Numbered from the stretch's first letter, positions 7,620 through 18,203 are shown. The stretch: 64,000 nt of DNA from Myxococcus terminator_A (GCA_049194865.1 JBLZWL010000064.1:52693-116692), one strand, 5' to 3'. The notes: generated from the sequence alone by a model not told the origin. A program made the numbers and translations.

Positions 7620-10600
7620 CTACAGGTTGTTCCACCACTGCACAGGGTCCCACAGAATAATGTGCTGCGCCTCACCCCGCTGCGGCGGGCCGTAGTTGAT
7701 GTGCAGGATGGGTCGCCCCTGACTGTCTTTGAGTTTATGGAAGTCGAGGCGCGCTCCCCAGGTTCCACCCCAGCGAATGCCAATAATTCGTCCATTACAA
7801 TAGCGAAGGCCCTTCTGGGGTCCATCGATGCGGGCATTCTTCATCACACTCTTCGCGCCCGCGATGACGGGAGGAAGTAGACGAGGCCCCGACCACGCAG
7901 CGGTGTGGATGGCCGCATAGGTCCCGCCCACGATTTGCTGAGCGTCATCAACGGCCGATTGCTCGTCCGGACTCATCTGGTTGTAGGCCAGGATGTCGCC
8001 CACACCCGTGTCATAGAGCCCGTTCGGGTCCACCCTGTTGATGGGGTTGTTGCTCGCGTAGGCGTAGGTCGGCGTGCCAGTCCCTCGCATCGCGCGAGAC
8101 AGGATGAAGCTCGGGCTTTGAGTCATCGGCTCGGGCTGCAGATACCGCCCGATGCTCGGGTCATAGAAGCGGTTCCAGTTCTCGAAGAGGTCCGTCTCCG
8201 TGTCGTGGTACTGGCCGGGCATGCGCAGGGGAATCCAGAACGGCTGCGCGCCATTCTGGTAGCGCTGGTACTCGTACGCCTCCACCACCACGCCCGTATG
8301 CGCGTTGGGCTGCGGGCCCGCGGGGCTCGAGGAGAAGCCCACCCAGATTTCTCCCGTGGACGGCAGCACCCACTCCGTCACCACCCGCCCCAGCTCAGGT
8401 CCGCTGTAGCCCGAGAGCGGCACTCCCGTCCCACTGTCGTACAGCGTCACCGAGTCCGGGCCGTGCACGTCCGCATCCGTGTCCACCAACTGGAAGATGG
8501 CCCGCATCCGCACCTTCACCAGGCTGGTGTCCGGCGGCTGGCTGAAGGCGGCAATCGTGTCACCGTCGTCGTCTGGATAGGGATGGGCCGTGGCCTCGTG
8601 CTGCGCCCTGCGGTTGACGTGGCCGGACGGCTCGTAGTCCGCCGCGCCCGCCACGCGCCCGACGGAGTCCAACATCAGCACCGGCTTGCCGATGTGGTCC
8701 GTCACGATGAAGCGCTCACCGCAGGCCACCTGCTCTTCGTCACGTCCGCACTCCGTGGACGTGTCCGGTAGCCGCACGTTCGCGCTCGCCTCCAGCCGGC
8801 CGCGCACCACCATTACCGGGCGCCCCGCCAGCCAGATGTAGTCGTCCACCGTGCGGTAGTCCGGGTCCAGCACGTCCTTCCAGCCCTGGTCCACCAGCAG
8901 CGAGTTGGAGACGTCGTGGAAGAACTCGTCCTTCACGTCATTCACCGGATGCGACTTCGCGCGGCGACGGCCAAACGCGTCGTAGAAGTACTGGTACGAC
9001 AGCCCGTTCACCGACACGGTGCGGAACACCGTCTCGCGCGCCGACCCCTTGCCCGTGGCCGCGTCCGGCCCGTAATCCATGTCCACGACATGGGCAGGGA
9101 GGTTCGAGTTATAGAGACCTGACTCCTTGCGCGACACCCGTCCGTCCGCGTCGTACGCATAGGACACCCGCTGCTGGGCGTCATGCTGGGGCGTCACACT
9201 CAGCAACCGGTCCACCGCGCTCGGAGCGGTGCCATACGCCATCGTCAGGTTGACGAAGTTGGCCACCTGGGATGTGCGGTTTCCACGCCGGTCATAGCCG
9301 AGAGACTGTGAGCCGAAGGCGCCCCCTGTGTCGTAGTCGTTCGTCCCGGGCCGCGTCGCCGAGGTCAGCCGGAGCGTCCGGTCATGGCCGTACAGCTCCG
9401 TGCGCGGCGTCGTGCCACCCATGAGACAGGTGTCGATGCGGGCCACCTGGTCGGCCTGCCATGTGTACGTCCGCTTGTACGTACTCCCACTTCCCGAGCC
9501 TGGGGTGAAGGCACCCGAGGACACTCGCAGCGAGCGCAAGCGGCCTGTCTTGTCCGAGGTCGTCGACGAGGGGAAGGCAGCGGCGCAGCCCGAAGGCGCC
9601 ACCGAGCCATCTTCGCCCAGCGCGTACTCCACCGCGTGAGCACTCCCGTTCGCGAAGTCCATCTGGTAGCCGCGCAGCCCGCCGAACGGTTCCCAGGCGA
9701 TGTTGCTGACCACCGTCCGCTCCGCCACGCCGCCCGCCGCGGTGAAGAATGACACGGCGATGGAGGAGACGCGGTGCATCCTCGCGCCCGTTCCGTACAC
9801 GTAGCGAACAGCGCGCCCATGGGGATGCGTCATCCCAACCGTCCTCCCGAAGGCGTCATACTGGTACATCGTCTCCAGTTTGCGGTCGCAGGCGGCCTCC
9901 CCGCTCCGTTGCCGCATCTCTCCCAGTACACGGCCGGAGGCGTCATAGCGGTACCAGGTGCGGCCGAAGGAGTCGTCCCGGAACCTCAGCCGCCCCACGG
10001 AGTTCTGGTTCACCACCTCGCCGTCATACCGGTTGCACGAAGCCGGCAGCGGCCCGCCCTCCGAGTCATAGCCGAGCGCATAGAGGTCCTCTGAGTCACT
10101 CCCGGGATTGCTGGGGGCTTCGCGCGTGACGACCTTGGGCCGGGAGAGCAGGTCATGGGAGTACTGCTGCCACTCGCCGGCCTGCCGCATGGTCTCCGTC
10201 TGCTTCACCACGAGGTTGCCGCGCGCGTTGTAGTCATAGCGCACCGGGCCCAGCGTGTTGGGCAACTGCACCCTCACCACATTGCCGAAGTCGTCGTACT
10301 GGTACGTCGACTCGGGCGTCTGGCAGGTGGCCGCGTCGGTACAGCCGGTGCGCACAGAGCGGACCTGCCCCTGGGCGTCGTAAGCAAGGGTGGACGCCTG
10401 AGTGACTCCCGCGGTCGGAGCTTCCGTGAAGCTCGTGAGCTGTCCGCCTCCATCATAGCCAAACCTCGCGCACAGCTCGGACAGAGCCTGCGTCTGGGTG
10501 TTCAGGCAGAAGTCCGGGGCGCCGTTGAACGGAAGGCCAAGGCCCGTCACCTCGTCATCCTTGTTGAAGGCGGCGACGCTCGTGAACGCACCGCTCCCCG

Positions 10601-13600
10601 TCCCGAAGCGCGTGTACGTGGGCCGTCCGTGCGGGTCCGGGTGGTACTCCACCACCCTGCGCGTCTCCACCACGCCACTGGCACTCCGGCTGCGATACTC
10701 CGCCGTCTTCAGCGGCTCGCCCGTCGTGGTCCACCGCGTGAAAACGACGGCCTCGCTCCAGTCCACGCCCTGCGCGTCGGCGGCGACCGCCTCCCACTGG
10801 ACGTGACTCGTCTTGAAGCCCGTGTTGCAAGCGGTCCCCGGCGTGGTCCACTTGCGGTAGCAGCGCACCGAGTAGCCCCCCGTCGGCAGCTGCACCGCGG
10901 TGACGTCCGCGCCATCATGCAGGTAGTTCGTCGCCAGCCCGTTCACGGTCGTCCGGTCCAACCGCCCACCCGTGTACAGGTACGAGGTCACCACGCCCGA
11001 CGGGTCGGTGATTTGCGTGGCATTGCCTCGCGCGTCGTAGTCGTTGAAGACCGTCTCGAGCGCGGGCTGGTTCGTGCAGAGGGTCGGCCCTCCGTGGTTG
11101 ACGAAGTTCTTCGTCTTCCACAGCCGGTTGGCCCTGTTGGACAGCTCGACCGTGGGCCCCGCGTAGAAGTGGTACTGGGTGATGGGGAAGCCATTGCCGG
11201 TGCAGTCGATGGCGCCCAGGCCCGTGACTTCGCAGGGCCCATGCACCTCCAGGACCCGAGCATCGCCGGTGTCCGACTGCCCCGAGCACTTGTGGTGGTT
11301 GAAGTAGAACGTCCCCACGTAGCGCTTCACCGGGACGCTCCAGGTCTGCGTACCGACGTCGAACTTCTCCGTGTAGCCCTCGTGGATGGTGGACTTCAGT
11401 CGGTGCGTCAGGGAGTCGTAGGCGCTGGTCATCACCGTCTCCTGCCCCGGCACCAGCACGGAGGCGCGCACGTCCCGCTCCGTCACCAGGGGCTTGAACG
11501 GCTCCACCGGCGCGCCCGAGGCGAAGCTGCCGTACCCGTACTCGGTCCGCTCGCGGTACACCGCCGACAGGGGATTGCCGGGCGCCGCCGCTCCGAAAGA
11601 GCGCGACTCCGAGGCCAGCGGCTGGGGAATCGCGGACGACGCGGTGCTGTTCGTCCCCACCACGGGACTGAAGATGTCGGTCCGCCCCGACTTGCTCATG
11701 TCGTACCAGTGGTACAGGAAGCTGCCCGACAGGTCCTCTCGCAGCGAGACGTAGGTGCCGGAGGCGAAGCTCGCGCAGTTGCCTGAGACGCACGTCTCCG
11801 TGGCCCCATGGACGTCCAGGTAGGGGAGCTGGGTGAGCCACCGGGTGTTGTACGTCCGCTTCACCTCCACTTGAGTGCCGGCGCTGTCGCCCGCGAGCAT
11901 GGACTGGGTGGCGGTGGGAGTGCAGTCCGTGGACCCCGTGGATTGCGCGAGGGGACATCCTCCCGTCGACGTGCCCATGGACATCGCGCCGCCCGAGGCC
12001 GTCGTCGCGGCGGACACCTTGCCGTCCAGGTAGGTGTGGGCGCCGATCTCCTCCTCGTTCGCGCTCACCGCCCAGGTGGTCCCACCATCATCCGCGTACG
12101 TGAGGACATCCCCCGTCTCCGGATAGACGACGGACTGGAGCGCCCCCGCGTACTCATTGACGCCCACCTTGACGTAGTTGAAGCGCGCCACGACGGTCTC
12201 CGCAGTGCTGCCCGCGTTGGGATTGTCGCGCAGCGCCAACCTGTCGATGACGCACTCGTTGCCCTGGGGGCTCCCCGCCGGGTCCACCGCGTCGTGGTAG
12301 CTCTTCACCTTCTTGTAATAGAGCTTGAGCCGCGCTCCATCCGCCGACGTCACCGTGTCCAGGAAGGGCACGCCGTTGCCCGTGGCGCTCAGGCCAGGAC
12401 AGTCCGTCAACGGGGGCGCCGCGTACTGCAGCGTCAGGCGGACGCGAGGCGCGCCCGCGCCCGTGAGCACCTCGTCCTCCACCCGCGTCAGGAAGTACCG
12501 GGCCGGGTAGAAGGGCTGCGACGACTCCCACACGGAGGCGTAGACGAAGCGGCCCACTCCGGGCTGGATGAGGATGAAGCTGCCCGGAGTACCACCCGTC
12601 CAGAACAACTGGGAGGAAGACCACCGCGACGTGGGACGCGGCGTGGCGAAGCACCCGGTGGTGCCTGGATCACACGCCGTATATTCCAACGCGGCGCCAT
12701 CCGTGTCTCGAACAGCCCAGGTGCTCAAGCTAGGGATGAAGCTCTTGGGACGAACGAAGCTGTAGAACCCGTGCCACCAGCGCAGCGAGGCACGGGACGT
12801 GGGGCTCGCACCAAAGGGGCTGGCGAGGAAGGGAGCCGTGCCCGCGTTCAAGATGGACATGTACTTCCACGTCCAATCGCTGGAGACGTATTTGCGAACG
12901 AAGCTGAGCTCACCCACCGACCCCTGGAGGCTGACATCCACCTGCGCATAGCGGGTGGTCAGGTCGCTCAGCGCGATGCCCGGCGCTTGCGACTGTGCCA
13001 GCGCGGAGCTCGAGACGCCTCCCGCCGCCGGGCCACACTGCTCCGGCGAAGGGATGTTCTTGCGGCCCGTGCCACCTCCACCACCGCCGCCACCACCGGA
13101 ACGCGCCGCGCTCCCGCCACGTGGGCGCTTGTAGTTCAGGGTATAGCCCGGCACGGGGAGCGTGACGGAAGGCATCGCGGAGCAGGCAGCGCCCTCCACG
13201 AAGTCGTGTTCAAGGACCACGTCGACGCAGGCCTCCCGGTCCTCCATGGCCCTGACGCCACCCGAAGAGGACGGCGAGCCCAGCCCTCCCTGCGCCGCGG
13301 TGCAGGCATTGCGGTGGTCACCAGGCCGGCACACGGTGCCATGCCCGGAGACCTGACCCGTCGTCACGTTGACGCTCGGAGCAAGGGCCTCACAGGAATT
13401 GCCGCACTGGTTGACATCGCCGCAGGAGGCCCCGGGCGCGCACTCGTACCGAAGTTGCTGGTTGCTGCCATAGGCGCACTGGAACTCCCCCGAGACGTAA
13501 CCCCCGCTGGTGCACGGCAAGCTGGAGACACAGCACTGGAAGTTGCCCCCGCCCTGGGGGGCACCGCTCGTCCCGAAGGCCGGAGCCTTCATGCAGCCGT

Positions 13601-14087
13601 CGGGGCTGGAGCAGGAGTACTGGGAGTCCGCCGAGCCCAGGCAATAGCCGACATTGAGGTTGTCCCGGCATGAGCACGTCCAGCGCGTGTAGCCCCCTCC
13701 GCTCTTCGGCTCGCAATAGTCGAACGTCTCCGAGCCGGCACAGGTCTCATCCGCATCGCCGCTGTTGTTGTCGTCACAGGTGTTGCCGCAGATCTCCCCA
13801 CCCAGGGGCGTCGCGGGCCTGCAGGGGCCCAGCTCACCGAACTGGTTGCAGACGGCATAGCCCCCCGTGCCGCACTGGCTACAGGCCTGGTGCGCGTAGG
13901 TGGCGCCACAGTCGCTCCACTCGCCCACGCTGGGCCGCTCCGGGTCCTGAAGACATATCTGCTGCCCGATGCAGCCACCGTCGGTGGTGCACGAGCGCGA
14001 TGCCGGGGGAGAGCAACGCTGCGCGTTCGCGGACGCCGCGCACAAGAGTACCGCGAGGAGCAGCAAGCTCCTGAAGAGAGAGGGCAT
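7620..14087 (-). CDS. Sec-exported RHS-repeat protein with a C-terminal toxin-like tip
   Basis: 2,155 residues. A signal peptide (MPSLFRSLLLLAVLLCAASA) leads into a Cys-rich region of about 230 residues, then a glycine tract, then YD/RHS repeats through most of the length. The RHS core ends with YDPSIGRYLQPEP and NPINRVDPNGLY, the usual boundary before a variable toxin. The last 130 residues beyond that boundary contain RYCNGRIIGIRWGGTWGARL and end in WDPVQWWNNL; I do not recognise the fold. RHS shells cage toxin tips and release them by self-cleavage at this core. The Sec signal and Cys-rich start suggest export to the envelope or surface rather than type VI delivery. A 93-residue gene follows after 14 bp and may supply immunity. 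Confidence 0.9.
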   Translation of the reverse strand: MPSLFRSLLLLAVLLCAASANAQRCSPPASRSCTTDGGCIGQQICLQDPERPSVGEWSDCGATYAHQACSQCGTGGYAVCNQFGELGPCRPATPLGGEICGNTCDDNNSGDADETCAGSETFDYCEPKSGGGYTRWTCSCRDNLNVGYCLGSADSQYSCSSPDGCMKAPAFGTSGAPQGGGNFQCCVSSLPCTSGGYVSGEFQCAYGSNQQLRYECAPGASCGDVNQCGNSCEALAPSVNVTTGQVSGHGTVCRPGDHRNACTAAQGGLGSPSSSGGVRAMEDREACVDVVLEHDFVEGAACSAMPSVTLPVPGYTLNYKRPRGGSAARSGGGGGGGGGTGRKNIPSPEQCGPAAGGVSSSALAQSQAPGIALSDLTTRYAQVDVSLQGSVGELSFVRKYVSSDWTWKYMSILNAGTAPFLASPFGASPTSRASLRWWHGFYSFVRPKSFIPSLSTWAVRDTDGAALEYTACDPGTTGCFATPRPTSRWSSSQLFWTGGTPGSFILIQPGVGRFVYASVWESSQPFYPARYFLTRVEDEVLTGAGAPRVRLTLQYAAPPLTDCPGLSATGNGVPFLDTVTSADGARLKLYYKKVKSYHDAVDPAGSPQGNECVIDRLALRDNPNAGSTAETVVARFNYVKVGVNEYAGALQSVVYPETGDVLTYADDGGTTWAVSANEEEIGAHTYLDGKVSAATTASGGAMSMGTSTGGCPLAQSTGSTDCTPTATQSMLAGDSAGTQVEVKRTYNTRWLTQLPYLDVHGATETCVSGNCASFASGTYVSLREDLSGSFLYHWYDMSKSGRTDIFSPVVGTNSTASSAIPQPLASESRSFGAAAPGNPLSAVYRERTEYGYGSFASGAPVEPFKPLVTERDVRASVLVPGQETVMTSAYDSLTHRLKSTIHEGYTEKFDVGTQTWSVPVKRYVGTFYFNHHKCSGQSDTGDARVLEVHGPCEVTGLGAIDCTGNGFPITQYHFYAGPTVELSNRANRLWKTKNFVNHGGPTLCTNQPALETVFNDYDARGNATQITDPSGVVTSYLYTGGRLDRTTVNGLATNYLHDGADVTAVQLPTGGYSVRCYRKWTTPGTACNTGFKTSHVQWEAVAADAQGVDWSEAVVFTRWTTTGEPLKTAEYRSRSASGVVETRRVVEYHPDPHGRPTYTRFGTGSGAFTSVAAFNKDDEVTGLGLPFNGAPDFCLNTQTQALSELCARFGYDGGGQLTSFTEAPTAGVTQASTLAYDAQGQVRSVRTGCTDAATCQTPESTYQYDDFGNVVRVQLPNTLGPVRYDYNARGNLVVKQTETMRQAGEWQQYSHDLLSRPKVVTREAPSNPGSDSEDLYALGYDSEGGPLPASCNRYDGEVVNQNSVGRLRFRDDSFGRTWYRYDASGRVLGEMRQRSGEAACDRKLETMYQYDAFGRTVGMTHPHGRAVRYVYGTGARMHRVSSIAVSFFTAAGGVAERTVVSNIAWEPFGGLRGYQMDFANGSAHAVEYALGEDGSVAPSGCAAAFPSSTTSDKTGRLRSLRVSSGAFTPGSGSGSTYKRTYTWQADQVARIDTCLMGGTTPRTELYGHDRTLRLTSATRPGTNDYDTGGAFGSQSLGYDRRGNRTSQVANFVNLTMAYGTAPSAVDRLLSVTPQHDAQQRVSYAYDADGRVSRKESGLYNSNLPAHVVDMDYGPDAATGKGSARETVFRTVSVNGLSYQYFYDAFGRRRAKSHPVNDVKDEFFHDVSNSLLVDQGWKDVLDPDYRTVDDYIWLAGRPVMVVRGRLEASANVRLPDTSTECGRDEEQVACGERFIVTDHIGKPVLMLDSVGRVAGAADYEPSGHVNRRAQHEATAHPYPDDDGDTIAAFSQPPDTSLVKVRMRAIFQLVDTDADVHGPDSVTLYDSGTGVPLSGYSGPELGRVVTEWVLPSTGEIWVGFSSSPAGPQPNAHTGVVVEAYEYQRYQNGAQPFWIPLRMPGQYHDTETDLFENWNRFYDPSIGRYLQPEPMTQSPSFILSRAMRGTGTPTYAYASNNPINRVDPNGLYDTGVGDILAYNQMSPDEQSAVDDAQQIVGGTYAAIHTAAWSGPRLLPPVIAGAKSVMKNARIDGPQKGLRYCNGRIIGIRWGGTWGARLDFHKLKDSQGRPILHINYGPPQRGEAQHIILWDPVQWWNNL

Positions 14088-14134
14088 GGAAGGTCGTCCT
14101 GTTGGGAAGTCTTGTCAGTGAAACGCGACGGTGC

Positions 14135-14497
14135 TCAACGCGCGAGAGGGAGGCACACCCGTGCCGAGGAGCCCGGCTGAAGCTGGGCACAGCGCCACTC
14201 CGACGGACAGTCCGCGGACACCGCGCAGGGCTTGCTGCACACATACCCTTCGCCCGGCTCCTTGCCCGTGTGCAGACAGAGGCCGGAGGCACACCCGGCC
14301 TTCCCGCCCACACCACAGTCCATCCCCACCGCCGCCAACCCCTTCTGGGCGGGCTCCCTCACGCGGTGCTCACCGAAGACAGGGGAGGCCTCGATTTCGC
14401 GCTCACGCGCTGGCGACGTGGGTTCTTCTCCGCTGCAACCCAGTGACAGGAGTCCCGTCACGACGAAGACTTCCAGGCTTCGGCTCAAGCGCTTCAT
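14135..14497 (-). CDS. Small Cys-rich lipoprotein
   Basis: About 120 residues with a type II signal peptide: MKRLSRSLEVFVVTGLLSLGC, lipobox LSLGC with the lipidated Cys near residue 21. The mature part has further cysteines in CGVGGKAGCASGLC and CSKPCAVSADC, resembling Cys-rich modules common in secreted myxobacterial proteins. The Cys pattern resembles that of the N-terminal region of the RHS protein. It lies 47 bp upstream of the RHS gene on the same strand and may be cotranscribed with it. A GTG at 14512 is an alternative start. No function can be assigned. Confidence 0.7.
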   Translation of the reverse strand: MKRLSRSLEVFVVTGLLSLGCSGEEPTSPAREREIEASPVFGEHRVREPAQKGLAAVGMDCGVGGKAGCASGLCLHTGKEPGEGYVCSKPCAVSADCPSEWRCAQLQPGSSARVCLPLAR

Positions 14498-14750
14498 GTA
14501 TCCATTCTTCACGACGTGGGGGATTCACACAGAGTCCATGCCATCCACCTGTCGCCAACCTCGCGCAGGGCGCACGGACGGCGCGGCAGTAACATGAGGG
14601 CTCAAGCCAACTCAACATTGAACCCGTGAAGACGCTCACACAATCACTGCCAAATCGCGGAGCTTGCAATTCCTGTGCGTTCTTTCCGCGGACAGCCATT
14701 GCGCGCTCGCCGAGACTGGGCGTGCGGGCCGCCCCCAGCCAAGGCCCGCC

Positions 14751-16016
14751 TCAGTCCCCAGCGGCCCAGTCCCGGGTGAGCCCCTCGTCCGACAGGAAGT
14801 ACAGGCCTTCGATTCCCTCCAAGGTCGGCTCCAGGTCCGCCAGGAGCTCCCACGCCGCGGAGTCGGAGACCCGGGCCACGAGCGCCAACTCGCGCCGCAC
14901 CAGGGAGCCGTAGAGAGGCTCGTCCCCCGCCTGCGCCGCCAGCAAGCGCCGCTGGGACGCGGTGAGCAGCCGCGCTCCGTCGAGCCCATCTCCCGCCGCC
15001 ACCGCCCACAGCCCCGAGAAGGTCTCCGCGAGTCGGACCTCGCCCCGGTCGATGACGACGGGCCTCACGGGCGCCGGATGCGCCTCCAGGTTCCGCCACG
15101 CCGCCGCGTCCACCGCCTCCTCCGTCAGCCCGGAGACACGCAGGGCGGACTCAGGCAGGTAGCGCACGAAGTCCGCGTCCTCCAACACATAGAAGACCTC
15201 CAGTCGCGCCGGCCCCGGTCGATGCAACGCCCCTACCGCCTTCGCCACGAAGTCCGACGGACGCAGCACCGGACGCAGCCGGGCCTCCAGCGAAGCCCCC
15301 TCCGCCTCCAGCCCCGAGTCCAACCCGCCCAGGCGCGCGGCCAGGGCCTCCACATAGGGCCCCAGCCCCGCTGACCCGGGCGCCTCGCGATAGGCCGCGT
15401 ACAGCGAACCCAGGTCCACGCGCCCCACTCCGCCCGAGGCCAGCTTCACCAGCAGGTCCTTGCCCTGTCGCCGGAAGGCCACCCGCGCTCGCCCCAGCGC
15501 TCCCGCCAGCGCGGCCGTGAACTCCGGCCGGAGCACCTGCTCCTCCGGCGCGGCCGGAGGCGGAAGCTCCGCCGCCTCCAGTTCCTCCTTCAACAGCCGC
15601 GTCTCCACGTCGAACGGGTCCCTCGCGAGCGCGGCCTGGACGAAGGCCTGTGCCTTCTCCACCTCACCCCGGCGCAGCGCCAGCACCGCGAGCACCTTGA
15701 GGACCTCCGGGTCCCCGGGCTCCTGCGCGCGCGCCTGCCGCAGCAGCGCCTCCGCATCCCCATTCCGCTCCAACCCGAGCAGCGCCCGGGCGAGCCCCAA
15801 CATCACCGGCACATCCCGAGGGAAGTCGCGCCGCAGCGCCTCCAGCAACGGCAGCGCCTCGCGGTCCGCTCCCGCGTTGATGAGGGCATGCGCCACCGCC
15901 AGCCTCGGCGTCGGCCCCTCACTGCCCTGTGCCTGCGCGCGCAGCGCCTCCAGCTCCGCGTCACTCAGGACCTCGCCCGCCTCCACCTTGCGGCGCAGGC
16001 GCTCCACTTCCAGCAA
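14751..16016 (-). CDS. TPR-repeat protein of unknown function
   Basis: About 421 residues. The first half has tetratricopeptide-like helices (VAHALINAGADREALPLLEA; ARALLGLERNGDAEALLRQA; LAVLALRRGEVEKAQAFVQA). The second half is a globular domain with VLRPSDFVAKAVGALHRPG and a C-terminal EGLYFLSDEGLTRDW that I do not recognise. I propose TTG at 16016 as start because GGAGGTGA, a near-perfect Shine-Dalgarno, ends five bases before it. GTG codons at 16025 and 16031 are alternatives but overlap that site. No signal peptide is seen. The 249-bp gap to the next gene holds a GC-rich tract and no other gene. Confidence 0.75.
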   Translation of the reverse strand: MLEVERLRRKVEAGEVLSDAELEALRAQAQGSEGPTPRLAVAHALINAGADREALPLLEALRRDFPRDVPVMLGLARALLGLERNGDAEALLRQARAQEPGDPEVLKVLAVLALRRGEVEKAQAFVQAALARDPFDVETRLLKEELEAAELPPPAAPEEQVLRPEFTAALAGALGRARVAFRRQGKDLLVKLASGGVGRVDLGSLYAAYREAPGSAGLGPYVEALAARLGGLDSGLEAEGASLEARLRPVLRPSDFVAKAVGALHRPGPARLEVFYVLEDADFVRYLPESALRVSGLTEEAVDAAAWRNLEAHPAPVRPVVIDRGEVRLAETFSGLWAVAAGDGLDGARLLTASQRRLLAAQAGDEPLYGSLVRRELALVARVSDSAAWELLADLEPTLEGIEGLYFLSDEGLTRDWAAGD

Positions 16017-16265
16017 GCCGTTCACCTCCACGACTCTAGACGCCCCGCCCCATTTCACGAACCCACCCCGCACCGGGCCCGCATTCCATTGCCAGACAAG
16101 CATTCCACCCCATCCGGACGCGCCAGGGCCTCCCCATACACAAACACAACAATAGACAACACCCACATACCCCCGGGGTGGATGGCCTGCACAAAACCCG
16201 GCAGGCAGGATGCGCCTCCTTCCCAGACAATCTCCCCAAAGCCTCTCGAAAACCGAGGGACCCCC

Positions 16266-18203
16266 ATGCCGGACGTGCCTGCTCCGCAGCCCCAGCGTTG
16301 GACCCGGGACTATCTCTTCGACATCCTGCGCATGCTGGAGATTGGCTACATCTTCGGCGTCCCCGGGACGAACGAGATTCCCATCATCGACGGGACGGAG
16401 ACCGCCGAGAACAAGGGCAAGGTCCGCTACATCGAGTGCCTGCACGAGAACATCGCCCTGGGCGCGGCCATGGGCTACGCCCGGATGACGGGCCGCCCCG
16501 GCGTGGTGGAGGTCCACGTCACCCCTGGCATCGGCCATTGCATTGGCAATCTCTCCAACGCGTGGAAGTCCCACGTCCCGCTCGTGGTGCTTTGCGGCCA
16601 GCAACAGAACGAGCTCGTCACGCAAGAGCCCCTGCTCGCCTCGGACGTCGTCCAGATTGCGAAGCAGTTCACCAAGTGGTCCCACGAGCTGCGCGCCTGG
16701 GAGGAGATTCCCCTCGTCCTCCAGCGCGCCTTCAAGGAGGCGATGGCGCCTCCCATGGGCCCCGTCTTCATCTCCCTGCCCTGGGACTTCACCATCCGGA
16801 AGATTGGCGCCGACGAGCGCGTCCGGGGCGTCACCCGCATCCCCCAGCGCTTCACGGGGGACTCGGACGCCGTGGCCCACGCGGCCCAGCTCCTCGCGGG
16901 CGCGAAGAACCCCGTCATCATCGCCGGCGACGCCGTGGGCTACGCCGACGCGTGGAAGGAGGTGCAGGAGCTGGCGTCGCGCCTGGGCGCCCCCGTCTAC
17001 CTGGAGGGCTTCAGCAGCCTGGCCAACTTCCCCAACAATGACTACCACTGGCAGGGCGAGCTGCCCGGGGACCAACAACAGACACAGCAGCGCCTGCTGC
17101 CCCATGACGTGGCGTTCCTCTGTGGCTTCGGCGCCCAGGCCCAGCTCGCCGTCTACAAGTACTCCGACGGGCCCCTCATCCCCACGTCCGTCAGGCAAAT
17201 CGCGCTCGCCAACAACACGTGGGATTTGGGCAAGAACGCCTTCGCCGAGTCCGCCATCCTGGGCGACATCAAGGCCACCCTCCCCGGGCTGAACGCGCTG
17301 CTCGCCCAGAACCCGCCCCCGGAAGCCGACGAGCGCAACCAGCAGCTCCATGCCGCCTCCGAGGCGCGGCAGGCCGCGTGGCGCCAATATGCGGCCCAGG
17401 CCCAGCAGGCGGAGCACATCTGGGGCGTGCTCGTGGCGGACAGCCTGCGAGAGCTGCTGGTGGCGAAGAACCTCCAGAAGCGCTTCGTCTACGTGCACGA
17501 GGCGGTGTCCGACGCCGCCGCGTTCCAGATGATGCTCCCCCTGGGCGAGGGCGAGGCGCCCACCAGCTACTACTGCACCCAGGGTGGCTCCCTGGGCTGG
17601 TCCATGCCCGCCTCGCTCGGAATCAAGCTGGCGGGGCCGGGCACCCAGGGCATCGAGCCGGAGCTGGTCATCAACGCGGTGGGAGACGGCTCCTGCCTCT
17701 TCTATCCCCAGGTGTGGTGGACGGCCGCGCACCGCGAGCTGCCCATCCTCTTCCTCATCATGAACAACCGGGAGTACCACACGCTTCAAGCGGGGCTTCA
17801 GCAGGTGGTGACGGCGTACGGCGACGCACCGGGCTTCGGGTGGAAGCCAGTGACGATGACGCCCGAGTACCTCACCCTGCGCAACCCCGAGTTCAGCTTC
17901 GTGGACGTGGCGAAGTCCTTCGGCGTTCCGAACGGCCAGGTGATTCACCGTCCGGACGAAGTGAAGGCCGCGCTGAAAGTCGCGGTGGAGCACGTCCTGA
18001 CCCGCCATGAGTCGTACGTGCTGGACATCCGCACGGCTCAAGTGACGCCGCCACCGCCCGCTGGGGCGGCCGGCAAGGGTCTCAAGGCGACGGCGGCCCC
18101 CGTTGCCCCTCCACCTTTGGACTTCTGGTTCCACCAGCAGCACCCCCAGCGCGCCAACGACAGCGACAGCCCCACGCCGCGAGGCGCGCAGGTCGTCTTC
18201 TGA
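16266..18203 (+). CDS. Thiamine pyrophosphate-dependent decarboxylase/synthase-like enzyme
   Basis: 645 residues. It has the three-domain build of TPP enzymes of the acetolactate synthase/benzoylformate decarboxylase group. The N-terminal PYR domain has IFGVPGTNEIPII and the catalytic Glu in CLHENIALGAAMGYARMTG (near residues 60-80). A central domain has NPVIIAGDAVGYADA. The C-terminal PP domain has the TPP-binding motif VGDGSCLFYP...IMNNREYHT (near 475-510). The C-terminal 50 residues are Pro/Ala-rich. The substrate is unknown. The FAD amine oxidase begins 45 bp downstream on the same strand, so the two likely form an operon. One reading is amine or amino-acid oxidation to an oxo acid or aldehyde followed by TPP chemistry; this is inference. 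Confidence 0.88.
   Translation: MPDVPAPQPQRWTRDYLFDILRMLEIGYIFGVPGTNEIPIIDGTETAENKGKVRYIECLHENIALGAAMGYARMTGRPGVVEVHVTPGIGHCIGNLSNAWKSHVPLVVLCGQQQNELVTQEPLLASDVVQIAKQFTKWSHELRAWEEIPLVLQRAFKEAMAPPMGPVFISLPWDFTIRKIGADERVRGVTRIPQRFTGDSDAVAHAAQLLAGAKNPVIIAGDAVGYADAWKEVQELASRLGAPVYLEGFSSLANFPNNDYHWQGELPGDQQQTQQRLLPHDVAFLCGFGAQAQLAVYKYSDGPLIPTSVRQIALANNTWDLGKNAFAESAILGDIKATLPGLNALLAQNPPPEADERNQQLHAASEARQAAWRQYAAQAQQAEHIWGVLVADSLRELLVAKNLQKRFVYVHEAVSDAAAFQMMLPLGEGEAPTSYYCTQGGSLGWSMPASLGIKLAGPGTQGIEPELVINAVGDGSCLFYPQVWWTAAHRELPILFLIMNNREYHTLQAGLQQVVTAYGDAPGFGWKPVTMTPEYLTLRNPEFSFVDVAKSFGVPNGQVIHRPDEVKAALKVAVEHVLTRHESYVLDIRTAQVTPPPPAGAAGKGLKATAAPVAPPPLDFWFHQQHPQRANDSDSPTPRGAQVVF

Noticed and set aside
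16017..18143. Upstream extension of the TPR gene frame through the TPP enzyme gene.
   Set aside because: The extension is antisense to a well-supported gene, and a strong ribosome site marks a start at 16016.
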